A stretch of 64,000 bases of DNA from Gallionellaceae bacterium (GCA_028714875.1 JAQTLN010000011.1:62001-126000); one strand, 5' to 3'. Positions 44,035 through 53,213 are shown, numbered from the stretch's first letter. A program made the numbers and translations. Notes: generated by a model from the letters alone, not told the origin.

Positions 44035-44575
44035 GGAGTTCCTCTAAGGTCATGGTGTCAATGGCCAGCAATTGTTCCACAAACGCCCTGATGAATCCCT
44101 CGCCACCCCGTTGTGGCAGGACTACCGAGGCACGGCGTCGGATGACTGGATGCGCATCTACGGGCGCGACGGAAAACCCCGCCGCCAGGGTAAGTGAGAG
44201 ATCATTCAAATCATTGCCCAGGAATACCAGGCCACCATAGGGGCTGGGGTCATCGGGCCGATTTTCCGCAAAATAGGCATCCATGAAGTCCTTCTTGCGG
44301 GCCACGCCGTGCTTGCATTCGAGTTTGAGTTTCCGTGCCCGAGCCAGAACAACGGGATTCGGCTCCTTGGACAGGATGAAGACATCCGCGCCAATCCGCC
44401 CCTGCTTGCGTGCATGGCGCAGAAAATCAATTCCCAGACCATCGCCCCGATCACAGCGCACGCTCTCGACGCCATCCTGATTGAGATAGACCTTGTTGTC
44501 GGTGAACACACCATCGAAATCAAACACGATGGTGTGTATCGAGGCCAATGCCGGCCAGGCAGGGGCGATGCTCAT
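44012..44575 (-). CDS. KdsC-like HAD phosphatase
   Basis: A 187-residue C0-type HAD hydrolase. Motif I is FDFDGVFTDNKVYL, motif II is ILSKEPNP, and motif III/IV is FLGNDLNDLSLT. Relatives dephosphorylate 3-deoxy-sugar acid phosphates such as Kdo-8-P or KDN-9-P. Placement between a GmhA-like isomerase and the short NeuB suggests it removes the phosphate from the NeuB product. The ATG overlaps the gmhA-like stop by four bases. Confidence 0.85.
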   Translation of the reverse strand: MSIAPAWPALASIHTIVFDFDGVFTDNKVYLNQDGVESVRCDRGDGLGIDFLRHARKQGRIGADVFILSKEPNPVVLARARKLKLECKHGVARKKDFMDAYFAENRPDDPSPYGGLVFLGNDLNDLSLTLAAGFSVAPVDAHPVIRRRASVVLPQRGGEGFIRAFVEQLLAIDTMTLEELHEFVHHC

Positions 44576-45144
44576 ATTCGAGCCACGTTGGCTTCCAGCA
44601 GATCACAGAGGATGTGCCCAACAGTGATGTGCATCTCCTGAATGCGCGCGGTGTCTCGTGACGGAATCACCAGAGAAAGATCGCACAGTGCCTTCAGTTT
44701 TCCACCATCACACCCAAGCAACCCGATGCAACGCACTCCCCTGGATTTGACGGCCTGCGCGGCACGCAGCACGTTTTCACTATTCCCCGAGGTGGAAATC
44801 AGCACCAGAACATCACCGGGGGCAGCCAGGGCTTCCACCTGTCGGCTGAATATATCGGAGAAGCCGTAATCATTACCCACGCAAGTCAGGATGGAGGTAT
44901 CTGTAGTCAACGCGATGGAAGCGATGGGCTGGCGCTCACGCTTGAAACGGCCGATCAATTCAGCCGCCAGATGCTGTGCATCGGCGGCGCTACCACCATT
45001 GCCGCACCACATGATCTTGCCGCCAGAAAGACTGCACTCGATCAATATCGTGGCTGCCGCCGCCACGTCAGGCATGAGGTCGCGGCGCACCAAGTCAAGT
45101 AGTCCCGCGTGCTCTTCCAATGCCCGCTCAATCACATCGATCAT
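44572..45144 (-). CDS. gmhA: GmhA-like phosphoheptose isomerase (SIS domain)
   Basis: A 190-residue SIS protein: MWCGNGGSAADAQHLAAELIGRF, TCVGNDYGFSDIFSRQ, LVLISTSGNSENVL and ARIQEMHITVGHILCDLLE. GmhA converts sedoheptulose-7-phosphate to D-glycero-D-manno-heptose-7-phosphate. No heptose kinase or guanylyl/adenylyltransferase is nearby, so it may instead act on another sugar phosphate for the second nonulosonic pathway. Start at 45144; upstream in-frame residues overlap the epimerase gene and are unrelated. Confidence 0.83.
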   Translation of the reverse strand: MIDVIERALEEHAGLLDLVRRDLMPDVAAAATILIECSLSGGKIMWCGNGGSAADAQHLAAELIGRFKRERQPIASIALTTDTSILTCVGNDYGFSDIFSRQVEALAAPGDVLVLISTSGNSENVLRAAQAVKSRGVRCIGLLGCDGGKLKALCDLSLVIPSRDTARIQEMHITVGHILCDLLEANVARI

Positions 45145-45148
45145 GGCA

Positions 45149-46156
45149 TTACTGCTTTGTGTACTCGCGATACCACCTCGCCCAATTCCCAATCCCCACC
45201 GCCAACTCCGTCTTCGGCTCGAATCCCACATCGCGTTTGAGATCGTCGACATTGGCGTAAGTCGCCACCACGTCGCCGGGCTGCATCGGCAGGAAGTTCT
45301 TTTTCGCTTCCTGACCGAGGGAGTCCTCGATGGTCTTGATGAAGGTCATCAGCTCCACCGGCTGGTGGTTACCGATGTTGTAGACGCGATAAGGCGCATA
45401 GCTGGTGCCGGGATCGGGCGCGTCGGTGGTGAAGTCCGGGTTGGGGGTGGCGATTTTATCCAGCACGCGCACCGTGCCTTCGGCGATGTCGTCGATGTAG
45501 GTGAAGTCACGCTGCATCTTGCCCATGTTGAACACGTCGATGGTGCGACCTTCCAGGATGGCGGAGGTGAACAGCCAGGGCGACATGTCGGGGCGGCCCC
45601 AAGGGCCGTAGACCGTGAAATAACGCAAACCCGTTGTCGGCAGGCTGTAGAGGTGGCTGTAGGTGTGCGCCATCAACTCATTGGCCTTCTTGCTGGCGGC
45701 GTAGAGGCTGACCGGGTGGTCGACGTTGTCATGCACCGAGAAGGGCATGTGGGTATTGGCGCCGTAGACGCTGGAACTGCTGGCGTAGACGAAGTGCTCG
45801 ACGCCGTTGTGGCGGCAGCCTTCTAGCAGGTTGCCGAAACCGACCAGGTTGGTCTGGATGTAGACGTAGGGGTTCTTCAGCGAGTAGCGCACGCCGGGCT
45901 GCGCGGCGAGGTTGATTACCTTGTTGAATTTCTCGGCGGCAAACAGGTCTTCCACCGTCACCCGGTCGGCTATGTCGCCGCGCACGAACTTGAAATTGGG
46001 GTAGGGCTTGAGCCGTTCCAAGCGCGCCAGCTTGAGCTTGGGATCGTAGTAGTCATTGAGGTTGTCGATGCCGACGACCTCATCACCACGCTTGAGAAGG
46101 ATTTGTGCGACATGCATGCCGATGAAACCTGCGGCGCCGGTGACGAGCACTTTCAT
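45149..46156 (-). CDS. UDP-glucuronate 4-epimerase-type SDR
   Basis: A 335-residue extended SDR that converts UDP-glucuronate to UDP-galacturonate. Motifs: VTGAAGFIGMHVAQILLKRG, AAQPGVRYSLKNPYVYIQTN, YASSSSVYGAN, YAASKKANEL (catalytic Tyr-Lys) and FTVYGPWGRPDM, typical of the LspL/CapI group. An AGGGA ribosome binding site lies 8 bases before ATG 46156; ATG 46165 is too close to it. It is the first gene of the long minus-strand operon. Confidence 0.92.
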   Translation of the reverse strand: MKVLVTGAAGFIGMHVAQILLKRGDEVVGIDNLNDYYDPKLKLARLERLKPYPNFKFVRGDIADRVTVEDLFAAEKFNKVINLAAQPGVRYSLKNPYVYIQTNLVGFGNLLEGCRHNGVEHFVYASSSSVYGANTHMPFSVHDNVDHPVSLYAASKKANELMAHTYSHLYSLPTTGLRYFTVYGPWGRPDMSPWLFTSAILEGRTIDVFNMGKMQRDFTYIDDIAEGTVRVLDKIATPNPDFTTDAPDPGTSYAPYRVYNIGNHQPVELMTFIKTIEDSLGQEAKKNFLPMQPGDVVATYANVDDLKRDVGFEPKTELAVGIGNWARWYREYTKQ

Positions 46157-46230
46157 TACGATCATCCCTGAAAAAAGCGCGCGGATTCTAACATGCCGCC
46201 CCCGCCATCCACATCGCTAGAATGCCGCCC

Positions 46231-47478
46231 ATGCGACTGTTCTATTCCCTGGTCTGGCTGTTTGTGTTGCCCCTGGCCTTCCTCCACCTACTGCGCCGCG
46301 CGTGGCGGCAGCCGGCGTATCTGCGGCACTGGAGCGAGCGACTGGGTTTCGCGCCCGGTGTACCAACTCGACAACCTTTGATCTGGCTGCATGCCGTGTC
46401 GGTGGGTGAAACCCGCGCCGCCGCGCCGCTGCTCAAGGCGCTCAAGGCGCGCCATCCCGACCACGCCATCCTGCTCACCCATACCACGCCGACCGGGCGG
46501 GAGACCGGCCGGGAGTTGTTCGGCGATTCGCTTATCCAGTGTTATTTGCCGTATGACTTCCCGCCTCTGGTCTGGCTGTTCCTGCGCCGCGCGCGGCCGG
46601 TCATGGGGGTGATCATGGAGACGGAAATCTGGCCCAATCTCTATGCCGTCTGCGCGCGGCGCGGCGTTCCGCTGTTTCTGGTCAATGCGCGGCTATCGGA
46701 GAAATCAGCGCGCGGCTATGCGCGTTTCCGCGCCCTGACGGCACCGGCATTACGCGGCCTGGCGGGCATCGCGGCGCAGACGGAGAGCGATGCGCGACGT
46801 CTGCGCGAACTGGGCGCCGTGGATGTGGCGGTCGGCGGCAACGTGAAGTTCGATGTGACGCCGCCGGCCGACACCCAGGCGCGGGCGCGCGCCTTGCGGG
46901 CCATGTTCGCGGGCCGCTTCGTGTTTCTCGCCGCCAGCACGCGCGAGGGCGAGGAAGCATTGATCCTAGACGCGCTCGATGGCGTGAACATTCCCGGCTT
47001 GCTGCTGGTGCTGGTACCGCGCCATCCACAACGCTTCGACGCGGTGGCAAGGCAGCTGGAAGAGCGAAACATGGCTTATGCGCGGCGCAGTACGAATCAG
47101 CCGTTGCAACCCACTACCCGCATCTTCCTCGGCGACAGCATGGGTGAACTGGCGGCTTATTACGCGGCGGCGGATCTCGCTTATGTCGGTGGCAGCCTGT
47201 TGCCGCTGGGCGGGCAGAACTTGATCGAAGCGGCGGCGGCGGGCTGCCCGGCCCTGATCGGGCCGCATACCTGGAATTTCGCGGAGGCGGCGGAACAGGC
47301 GGTAGCTTGCGGCGCGGCGCGTCGGGTGGTGAACGCGGAAGCACTGGCGGAAGCTGTGTCGGCGCTATTCCGCGACCCGGTCGCGCGCGAGCGGATGCGG
47401 GAGGCGGGTCTACGCTTCGCGGCGGCGAATCGGGGGGCGACGGAACGGGTGATGGAGATGCTGGAACGGTGCTTGTAA
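46231..47478 (+). CDS. waaA: Kdo transferase WaaA
   Basis: WaaA adds Kdo from CMP-Kdo to lipid IVA in lipopolysaccharide core synthesis. The 415-residue protein has an N-terminal membrane anchor (LFYSLVWLFVLPLAFLHLL), LIWLHAVSVGETRAAAPLL with the catalytic-region glutamate, ETEIWPNLYAVC, VFLAASTREGEE and GGSLLPLGGQNLIEAAAAG. ATG 46222 is an alternative start. It is divergent from the glycan operon and convergent with the TolC-family gene. Confidence 0.95.
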   Translation: MRLFYSLVWLFVLPLAFLHLLRRAWRQPAYLRHWSERLGFAPGVPTRQPLIWLHAVSVGETRAAAPLLKALKARHPDHAILLTHTTPTGRETGRELFGDSLIQCYLPYDFPPLVWLFLRRARPVMGVIMETEIWPNLYAVCARRGVPLFLVNARLSEKSARGYARFRALTAPALRGLAGIAAQTESDARRLRELGAVDVAVGGNVKFDVTPPADTQARARALRAMFAGRFVFLAASTREGEEALILDALDGVNIPGLLLVLVPRHPQRFDAVARQLEERNMAYARRSTNQPLQPTTRIFLGDSMGELAAYYAAADLAYVGGSLLPLGGQNLIEAAAAGCPALIGPHTWNFAEAAEQAVACGAARRVVNAEALAEAVSALFRDPVARERMREAGLRFAAANRGATERVMEMLERCL

Positions 47479-47534
47479 TCCCGGATTCCGCCGCGCCGCA
47501 TCCGAACTACGTCCCGCGCGCGGGAAACCCCGCT

Positions 47535-47628
47535 GTAGGTCAGGTTGCGGCGTTATCGCTACCTGACGATCCAACCTCACATATTCAGGACAATTGCCAG
47601 GTAGTCGCTACGCGCCAACCTGACCTAC
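47535..47628. repeat. 94-bp nested inverted repeat (GTAGGTCAGGTTG family), copy 2
   Basis: The outer arms GTAGGTCAGGTTG and CAACCTGACCTAC pair perfectly, with inner arms CTACCTGACGATCC and CCAGGTAG-type sequence. It lies between the convergent waaA and TolC-family genes. Confidence 0.92.
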
Positions 47629-47647
47629 ATGGGCTGAGCGGTCTGGA

Positions 47648-48961
47648 TTACTTCCGCGCTTCCCGCAGCAACGCGTCCAATGCTTTCAGGTCGACCTCGG
47701 TGAGGCCGCCGGCGGCGGCTTTCAGGGTCAGGCCGGCGATCAGGGACTGATAGCGGGCAGCGGCGAGATCTTTGCGGGTGGTGTAGAGCTGTTGCTGGGC
47801 GTTGAGCACGTCCACGCGGGTGCGCACACCAACTTCCAGGCCCAGCTTGGTCGACCTGAGCTGTGCTTCGCTGGAAACCAGGGCCTGCTCCAGTGCTTGC
47901 ACCTGGGCATTGCCGGAGAGCACGCCGAGATAGGCTTGGCGCGCGTCCAGGGTCGCCTGACGGCGGGCGTTATCAAGCTCGTGACGGGCTTTTTCCAGGT
48001 TGGCGGAAGCTTCCCGCACGCGCGAACTGGTGGCGCCGCCCTGGTAGAGGGGCAGGGCGAATTCCAGGCCGATAGTGCCGGTCTGCGTGGCCACATTGGA
48101 AAAACCTCCAAGCGCCTGGCCGCGGTTATCGCTGTAACTGGCTTTCAGGTCGAGGGTGGGCATATGGCCACCCTTTTGTTTGTCGACTTCACGCCGCGCG
48201 GCTTCCTGCGCGGTGCGGCCCAGCGCCACGGCGAGGCTGTCGGTTTCCGCCTGCTTGACCCAGGCGTCCATGCTGTTGGGCTCGGGCAGCCGCATCTTGG
48301 CTTGTTCATTGAGCAAGTCGAGTGTCGGCGCTTCCTGGTTGACGATTTTTTCCAGGGCGCGTTTTTTCACTTCCAGGTCGTTTTGCCCGGCAATTTCCTG
48401 CGCCGTGGTGAGGTCGTAACGCGCCTGCGCCTCATGGGTGTCGGTGATGGTGGCGGCTCCCACCTCGAAACTCTTGCGCGCCTGCGCCAGTTGCTCGGCA
48501 TAAGCCTGTTTCTGGGAGCGCGCGGTGGCGAGCACATCCTGGGCCTGCAACACGTCGAAATAGGCCTTGGCCACACGCAACTGTAAATCCTGTTCCGCCA
48601 CTTTCAGTTGCTGTTCCGCCTGTAACACCTGCAACTTGGCCTGCTCATAGGTTTCCAGGTTCTGTTTGCGGTAGAGCGGTTGTGTCAGGGAGAGGCTGTA
48701 GCCATAGGGGTCGGAGGATTTTGAATACGCCGCGATGCTGGATTGGGCATCGGTGTGATTGAAGTTGGCGGAGAGGCTGATCGTCGGCCGCAACAGGGCT
48801 TTGCCCTGCGGCAGCTTCTCCAGGCCAGCCTTGTAGGCTTCTTGCGCGGCGGCAAATACAGCGTCGTTGTCGCGGGCGAGTTGGTAGATCGAACTCAGAT
48901 TGGCGCCCCAGGCAACCTGGGTAACACAGGCCAGGGCAACGGTTAACAGGGTCAGGCGCAT
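47648..48961 (-). CDS. TolC-family outer membrane efflux protein
   Basis: A 437-residue protein with a signal peptide (LLTVALACVTQVAWGA) and two long helical repeats typical of the TolC family (SIYQLARDNDAVFAAAQEAY and LKASYSDNRGQALGGFSN ... GLEFALPLYQGGATSSRVREA). It forms the outer-membrane channel for type I secretion or RND pumps. It is the last gene of a pcm-rhodanese-tolC run, an order seen in other betaproteobacteria. Confidence 0.93.
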   Translation of the reverse strand: MRLTLLTVALACVTQVAWGANLSSIYQLARDNDAVFAAAQEAYKAGLEKLPQGKALLRPTISLSANFNHTDAQSSIAAYSKSSDPYGYSLSLTQPLYRKQNLETYEQAKLQVLQAEQQLKVAEQDLQLRVAKAYFDVLQAQDVLATARSQKQAYAEQLAQARKSFEVGAATITDTHEAQARYDLTTAQEIAGQNDLEVKKRALEKIVNQEAPTLDLLNEQAKMRLPEPNSMDAWVKQAETDSLAVALGRTAQEAARREVDKQKGGHMPTLDLKASYSDNRGQALGGFSNVATQTGTIGLEFALPLYQGGATSSRVREASANLEKARHELDNARRQATLDARQAYLGVLSGNAQVQALEQALVSSEAQLRSTKLGLEVGVRTRVDVLNAQQQLYTTRKDLAAARYQSLIAGLTLKAAAGGLTEVDLKALDALLREARK

Positions 48962-48973
48962 GATGGATTCAAC

Positions 48974-49297
48974 TCAGTAAGTGGGCATGGCGCGATCGAC
49001 TTCCTTGGCCCAGGCATCGACGCCGCCGGTCAGGTTGATCACATTGCTGAAGCCATTGGCTTCCAGGAAGCGCGCGACATGAAAGCTGCGCACGCCGTGA
49101 TGGCAGATCACCACCATCTCGCGTTGGGGGTCGAGCTCACCCAAGCGGGTCTGGAGGGTGCTCATGGGCAACAGCGTTGCCCCGTCGAGATGGCAGCGCT
49201 CGTATTCCCAACCTTCACGCACATCCAGAAGCAAGGGCTTGGGGCGCGCGGGATCGTCCAGCCAGGACTTGAGTTCAGCGGGGCGGAGTTGTTGCAT
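48974..49297 (-). CDS. Rhodanese-like domain protein
   Basis: A 107-residue single-domain rhodanese: LLLDVREGWEYERCHLDGATLLP, then the active-site loop VICHHGVRS with the catalytic cysteine, and NVINLTGGVDAWAKE. It may transfer sulfane sulfur. It starts three bases after the pcm stop, so it is cotranscribed with pcm. Confidence 0.92.
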   Translation of the reverse strand: MQQLRPAELKSWLDDPARPKPLLLDVREGWEYERCHLDGATLLPMSTLQTRLGELDPQREMVVICHHGVRSFHVARFLEANGFSNVINLTGGVDAWAKEVDRAMPTY

Positions 49298-49299
49298 GT

Positions 49300-49953
49300 T
49301 CAGAATACGAAACGTTCCGGCTCAGCCGCGTTCACCAGGCTTTTGCTGACCGTCTCGAAGATGGAATCGCTGTGGCAAATGCCGGGGGCCGTACAGGTGA
49401 CCAGGGTAGCCGCCATCGCCGGGCCTTCGCCAACGAGGGCGAACAGGCGGCCGCCGGGGTTGAGGCGCTTCAGATAAGCCTCGGGCAGCAGGGGAACTGA
49501 GCCGGTCAACACGATCACGTCGAAATGGCCGTCGATGATCCAGTCGCGGGCGCCATCGCCCAGGCGGGTCTGGATGTTGCTCAGGCCGTGCGCGTGAAAG
49601 CGTTTTTCCGCCTCCTCACGCAGATCCGCATGCAGTTCCACCGTGATGACCTGTTCCGCCTGGGCGGCCAGGAGCGCGGTGAAATAGCCGCTACCGGTAC
49701 CGATCTCCAGCACCCGGTCGGTAGATTTGACCTGGACGGCCTGCAACGCGCGCGCCTCGATCACCGGCGCCCACATGGTTTCGCCATGGCCCAGGGGAAT
49801 GCCCATATCGACGAAGGCCAGCGATTGATACAGCGCGGGGACGAAATCCTCGCGTTTCACCTTCAACAACAGATCGAGCACCTTGGGGTCCAGCACTTCC
49901 CAGGGGCGGATTTGCTGCTCGATCATGTTGAAACGTGCCTGTTCGTAATCCAT
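49300..49953 (-). CDS. pcm: Protein-L-isoaspartate O-methyltransferase
   Basis: A 217-residue SAM-dependent repair methyltransferase. Signature: RVLEIGTGSGYFTALLA (motif I), with MGIPLGHGETMWAPVIEARAL preceding it. ATG 49953 is preferred because a GGAG ribosome binding site lies 8 bases before it; an in-frame ATG at 49965 overlaps that site. Confidence 0.88.
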   Translation of the reverse strand: MDYEQARFNMIEQQIRPWEVLDPKVLDLLLKVKREDFVPALYQSLAFVDMGIPLGHGETMWAPVIEARALQAVQVKSTDRVLEIGTGSGYFTALLAAQAEQVITVELHADLREEAEKRFHAHGLSNIQTRLGDGARDWIIDGHFDVIVLTGSVPLLPEAYLKRLNPGGRLFALVGEGPAMAATLVTCTAPGICHSDSIFETVSKSLVNAAEPERFVF

Positions 49954-50033
49954 GTAAAGCTCCATAAACGTGAGACATCCGCAGCGATTGCCGGGCTACT
50001 TCGCGCTGACGTGAAACCAGCTGGCGCCTCAAC

Positions 50034-50104
50034 TGTAGCGTCGGCTTCCAGCCGGCTTCGTGCTTCGATCAGACTCACGATGCCGGCTGGAAGCCGGCGC
50101 TACA
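50034..50104. repeat. 71-bp inverted repeat (GTAGCGCCGGC family), overlapping the RND pump 3' end
   Basis: The arms TGTAGCGTCGGCTTCCAGCC and its complement (23 bases each, one mismatch) are separated by a 25-base loop. The right arm is read in frame as the last codons of the pump gene, giving CSAGFQPAS before its stop. Confidence 0.88.
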
Positions 50105-53100
50105 AGTGCGCGCGGGATTGTAACCCGCGCCCTCCGGGGGCCGCACCCGGAACCAGGCGGCGTACAGCGCCGGCAGGAACAGCAGGGTCAACAGGGTGGC
50201 GATGAACAGGCCGCCCATGATGGCGGTGGCCATCGGCCCCCAGAACACGCTGCGGGTAAGCGGAATCATCGCCAGGATCGCCGCCATCGCGGTCAGCATG
50301 ATCGGCCGGAAGCGGCGCACGGTGGCGCCGACGATGGCGTCCCAGGCGGCGTGGCCGGCGGCGATGTCCTGTTCGATCTGATCCACCAGAATCACCGAGT
50401 TGCGCATGATCATGCCGAACAGCGCGATCACCCCAAGCTGCGCGACGAAGCCAAACGGCGCATGGAACAACAGCAACGAGGCGGTGACGCCGATCATCCC
50501 CAGCGGCGCGGTGAGCAACACCAGCAAGGTGCGCTGGAAACTCTGCAACTGGATCATCAACAGCGTCACCACCACGATGATGGCCAGCGGAAACACGGTG
50601 CGGATGGAGTTCTCCGCGTGCCCCGACTTCTCCGCCGTGCCGCCGAGGTCGATGCGATAGCCGGGCGGCAGCTTCGCGCGGATGGCATCCAGCTTCGGGT
50701 TGATGGCCGAACTGACGGTGGGCGCCTGGATGCCTTCGCGCAGGTCGCAGCGCACCGTGATGGTGGGCAGGCGATCACGCCGCCAGATCAGCCCCTCCTC
50801 CAGTTCCGGCGTGAGGGTGGCGATCTGCGACAGCGGCACGAAGCGGCCATCGCGGGTATGCACCTGCAAGTCGGCGAGTTGCGACAGGCGATTGCGCTCC
50901 AGCCCTTCCGCCCGGCCCATCACGTCGATCAACTGGTCGCCCTCGCGGAACTGGGTGATGGCGACGCCGTTGAGCAGGTTGTTGACGATCCCCGACAGCT
51001 CCTGCGAGCTGATGCCCAGCGCCCGCGCTTTGTCCTGGTCGACATTCAGGCGCACCTGTTTGATGCGCTCGTTCCAGTCGAAATGCACGTCCTTGGCATA
51101 GGGGTGGGCGCGCATCACCGTCGCCACCTCGCCGGCAATGGCGCGCAGGGTGTCCGGGTCGTGGCCGCTCACACGGAACTGCACCGGGAAGCCCACCGGC
51201 GGGCCGTTTTCCAGCCGAAGCACGCGCCCGCGCAGGCCGGTGAACTCCCGGGCAAGACGCTGTTCCAGGCGCGCCTTCACCGCTTCGCGCGCCTTCAGAT
51301 CGGTGGTCATCAACACGAACTGGGCAAAGTTGTCGTTGGGCATCTGCGGGTCCAGCGGCAGGAAGAAGCGCACGCTGCCCATGCCCACATAAGCCGCGTA
51401 GTGGCTGATGCGGCCCTTGAGTTCCGGGTCGCTCGCGAGAATGGCCTCCACCCGCCGCACCTCGATGTCCGTGGCCTTGACCGAGGCCCCTTGCGGCAAC
51501 CACAGGTCGATCAGCAGTTCCGGGCGATTGGTGGTGGGGAAGAACTGTTTTTCCACGCCCTGTTTGAAGCCGACGATGGCCAGCACGAAAGTCGCCAGAG
51601 TCAGGCCGATCACTATCCAGCGATGCGCCACACACCAGTTCACCATGTGTTTGACGCGCCGATAGAACGGCGAGGCATAGGGGTCGCCGGCATGTTTCGC
51701 CGCCTTTGCCATCAACGCCTCGCGATTCAATAGACGAGAGCCCAGCCAGGGAATGAACAGCACCGCCGCCACCCAGGAGGTCAACAGGGCGATGCCCACC
51801 ACCGCGAAGATCGAGAAGGTGTATTCCCCCGCCGCGCTCCTGGCGAAGCCCACCGGCAGGAAGCCGGCGGCGGTGATCAGGGTGCCGGTGAGCATGGGGA
51901 AAGCGGTCGAGGTATAGGCGAAAGCCGCCGCCTTGGATTTCTCCCAGCCCTGCTCCATTTTCACCACCATCATTTCCACGGCGATGATGGCGTCGTCCAC
52001 CAGCAAGCCCAGGGCGATGATCAGCGCGCCCAGGGAAATGCGTTGCAAGTCGATGCCGGCCGGCTTCATCAAGAGAAAAGTCACCGCCAGCACCACGGGA
52101 ATCGACAGCGCCACCACCAGGCCGGTGCGCAGGCCAAGGAAGAGAAAGCTCACCGCCAGAACGATGGCGACCGCTTCCAGCAGGCTCTTCATGAATTCGT
52201 CGACGTTGCGCTTCACCACCGCCGGCTGATCGGCTACCTGGTGCAGTTCCAGGCCCACCGGCAATTCGCCGCGCAGGCGCGCGGTCGTGGCCTGGAGTTG
52301 CTCACCCAGATTCATCACATTGCCGCCCCGGGTCATCGACAGCGCCAGGCCGATGGCCTCCTTCCCGCGCCAGCGGAAATGCGCTTGCGGCGGATCTGCA
52401 TAGCCACGCCAGACTTTTGCCACGTCGCCCAGCTTGAACAGCTTGTCGCCGGCGCGGATGCCGATGGCGCGAATCGACTCCACGCTATCGAAACTGCCGG
52501 TCACATGGATGCGGACGCGGTCACTGGCGGTGTCGACGAAGCCGGATGGCGTCATCGCGTTCTGCGCTTGCAAGGTCTGCTGGATCAAGCGCGGGTCGAG
52601 GCCCAGGGTGGCGAGCTTGGCCGCCGACATCTCGATCCAGATGCGTTCGTCCTGCACGCCGACCAGTTCCACCTTGGCCACGTCCGGCACCCGGCGCAGT
52701 TCCTGGGCGATGCGCTCAGCCTGGCGGCGCAGTTCGGCCATCGTGTAGCCGTCGCCGGTCAGGGCGAAGACGTTGCCGAAGGCGTCGCCGAATTCATCGT
52801 TGGGAAACGGCCCGCGCACCCCTGCCGGGAGGCTGGCGCGAATGTCGTCGATCTTCTTGCGTACCTGATACCAGAGTTCCGGCACCTGTTTCGGCGGCGT
52901 GAAATCGCGCAATTCAATGAACACCAGCGACTCGCCCGGCTTGGAATAGCTGCGCACGTTGTCCAGGGATGGAAGTTCCTGGAGCTTCTTCTCGATGCGA
53001 TCGGTGACCTGCTGTTCCACCTCGCGCGCCGTTGCCCCCGGCCAGAAACTGCGCACCACCATGGTCTTGATGGTGAAGTCGGGGTCTTCCGAACGCCCCA

Positions 53101-53203
53101 GATTGAAATAAGCCAGGATGCCGCCCAAGGTCAGCACCAGCATGAAATAGGCGACCAGGCTGGGATGCTCCAGCGACCAGGTGGAGAGGTTGAAGGATTT
53201 CAT
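50075..53203 (-). CDS. RND-type efflux transporter inner membrane subunit
   Basis: A 1042-residue RND pump of the AcrB/HAE-type superfamily: an N-terminal segment SLVAYFMLVLTLGGILAYFNLG, two large periplasmic loops, and twelve predicted membrane segments. The LLVDDAIIAVEMMVVKME region (near residue 410) contains the proton-relay aspartates. The partner adaptor lies just upstream. Residues 1034-1042 (CSAGFQPAS) are encoded by a palindromic repeat and are unlikely to be part of the ancestral protein. Confidence 0.93.
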   Translation of the reverse strand: MKSFNLSTWSLEHPSLVAYFMLVLTLGGILAYFNLGRSEDPDFTIKTMVVRSFWPGATAREVEQQVTDRIEKKLQELPSLDNVRSYSKPGESLVFIELRDFTPPKQVPELWYQVRKKIDDIRASLPAGVRGPFPNDEFGDAFGNVFALTGDGYTMAELRRQAERIAQELRRVPDVAKVELVGVQDERIWIEMSAAKLATLGLDPRLIQQTLQAQNAMTPSGFVDTASDRVRIHVTGSFDSVESIRAIGIRAGDKLFKLGDVAKVWRGYADPPQAHFRWRGKEAIGLALSMTRGGNVMNLGEQLQATTARLRGELPVGLELHQVADQPAVVKRNVDEFMKSLLEAVAIVLAVSFLFLGLRTGLVVALSIPVVLAVTFLLMKPAGIDLQRISLGALIIALGLLVDDAIIAVEMMVVKMEQGWEKSKAAAFAYTSTAFPMLTGTLITAAGFLPVGFARSAAGEYTFSIFAVVGIALLTSWVAAVLFIPWLGSRLLNREALMAKAAKHAGDPYASPFYRRVKHMVNWCVAHRWIVIGLTLATFVLAIVGFKQGVEKQFFPTTNRPELLIDLWLPQGASVKATDIEVRRVEAILASDPELKGRISHYAAYVGMGSVRFFLPLDPQMPNDNFAQFVLMTTDLKAREAVKARLEQRLAREFTGLRGRVLRLENGPPVGFPVQFRVSGHDPDTLRAIAGEVATVMRAHPYAKDVHFDWNERIKQVRLNVDQDKARALGISSQELSGIVNNLLNGVAITQFREGDQLIDVMGRAEGLERNRLSQLADLQVHTRDGRFVPLSQIATLTPELEEGLIWRRDRLPTITVRCDLREGIQAPTVSSAINPKLDAIRAKLPPGYRIDLGGTAEKSGHAENSIRTVFPLAIIVVVTLLMIQLQSFQRTLLVLLTAPLGMIGVTASLLLFHAPFGFVAQLGVIALFGMIMRNSVILVDQIEQDIAAGHAAWDAIVGATVRRFRPIMLTAMAAILAMIPLTRSVFWGPMATAIMGGLFIATLLTLLFLPALYAAWFRVRPPEGAGYNPARTCSAGFQPAS

Positions 53204-53213
53204 GGCGCGGCGG

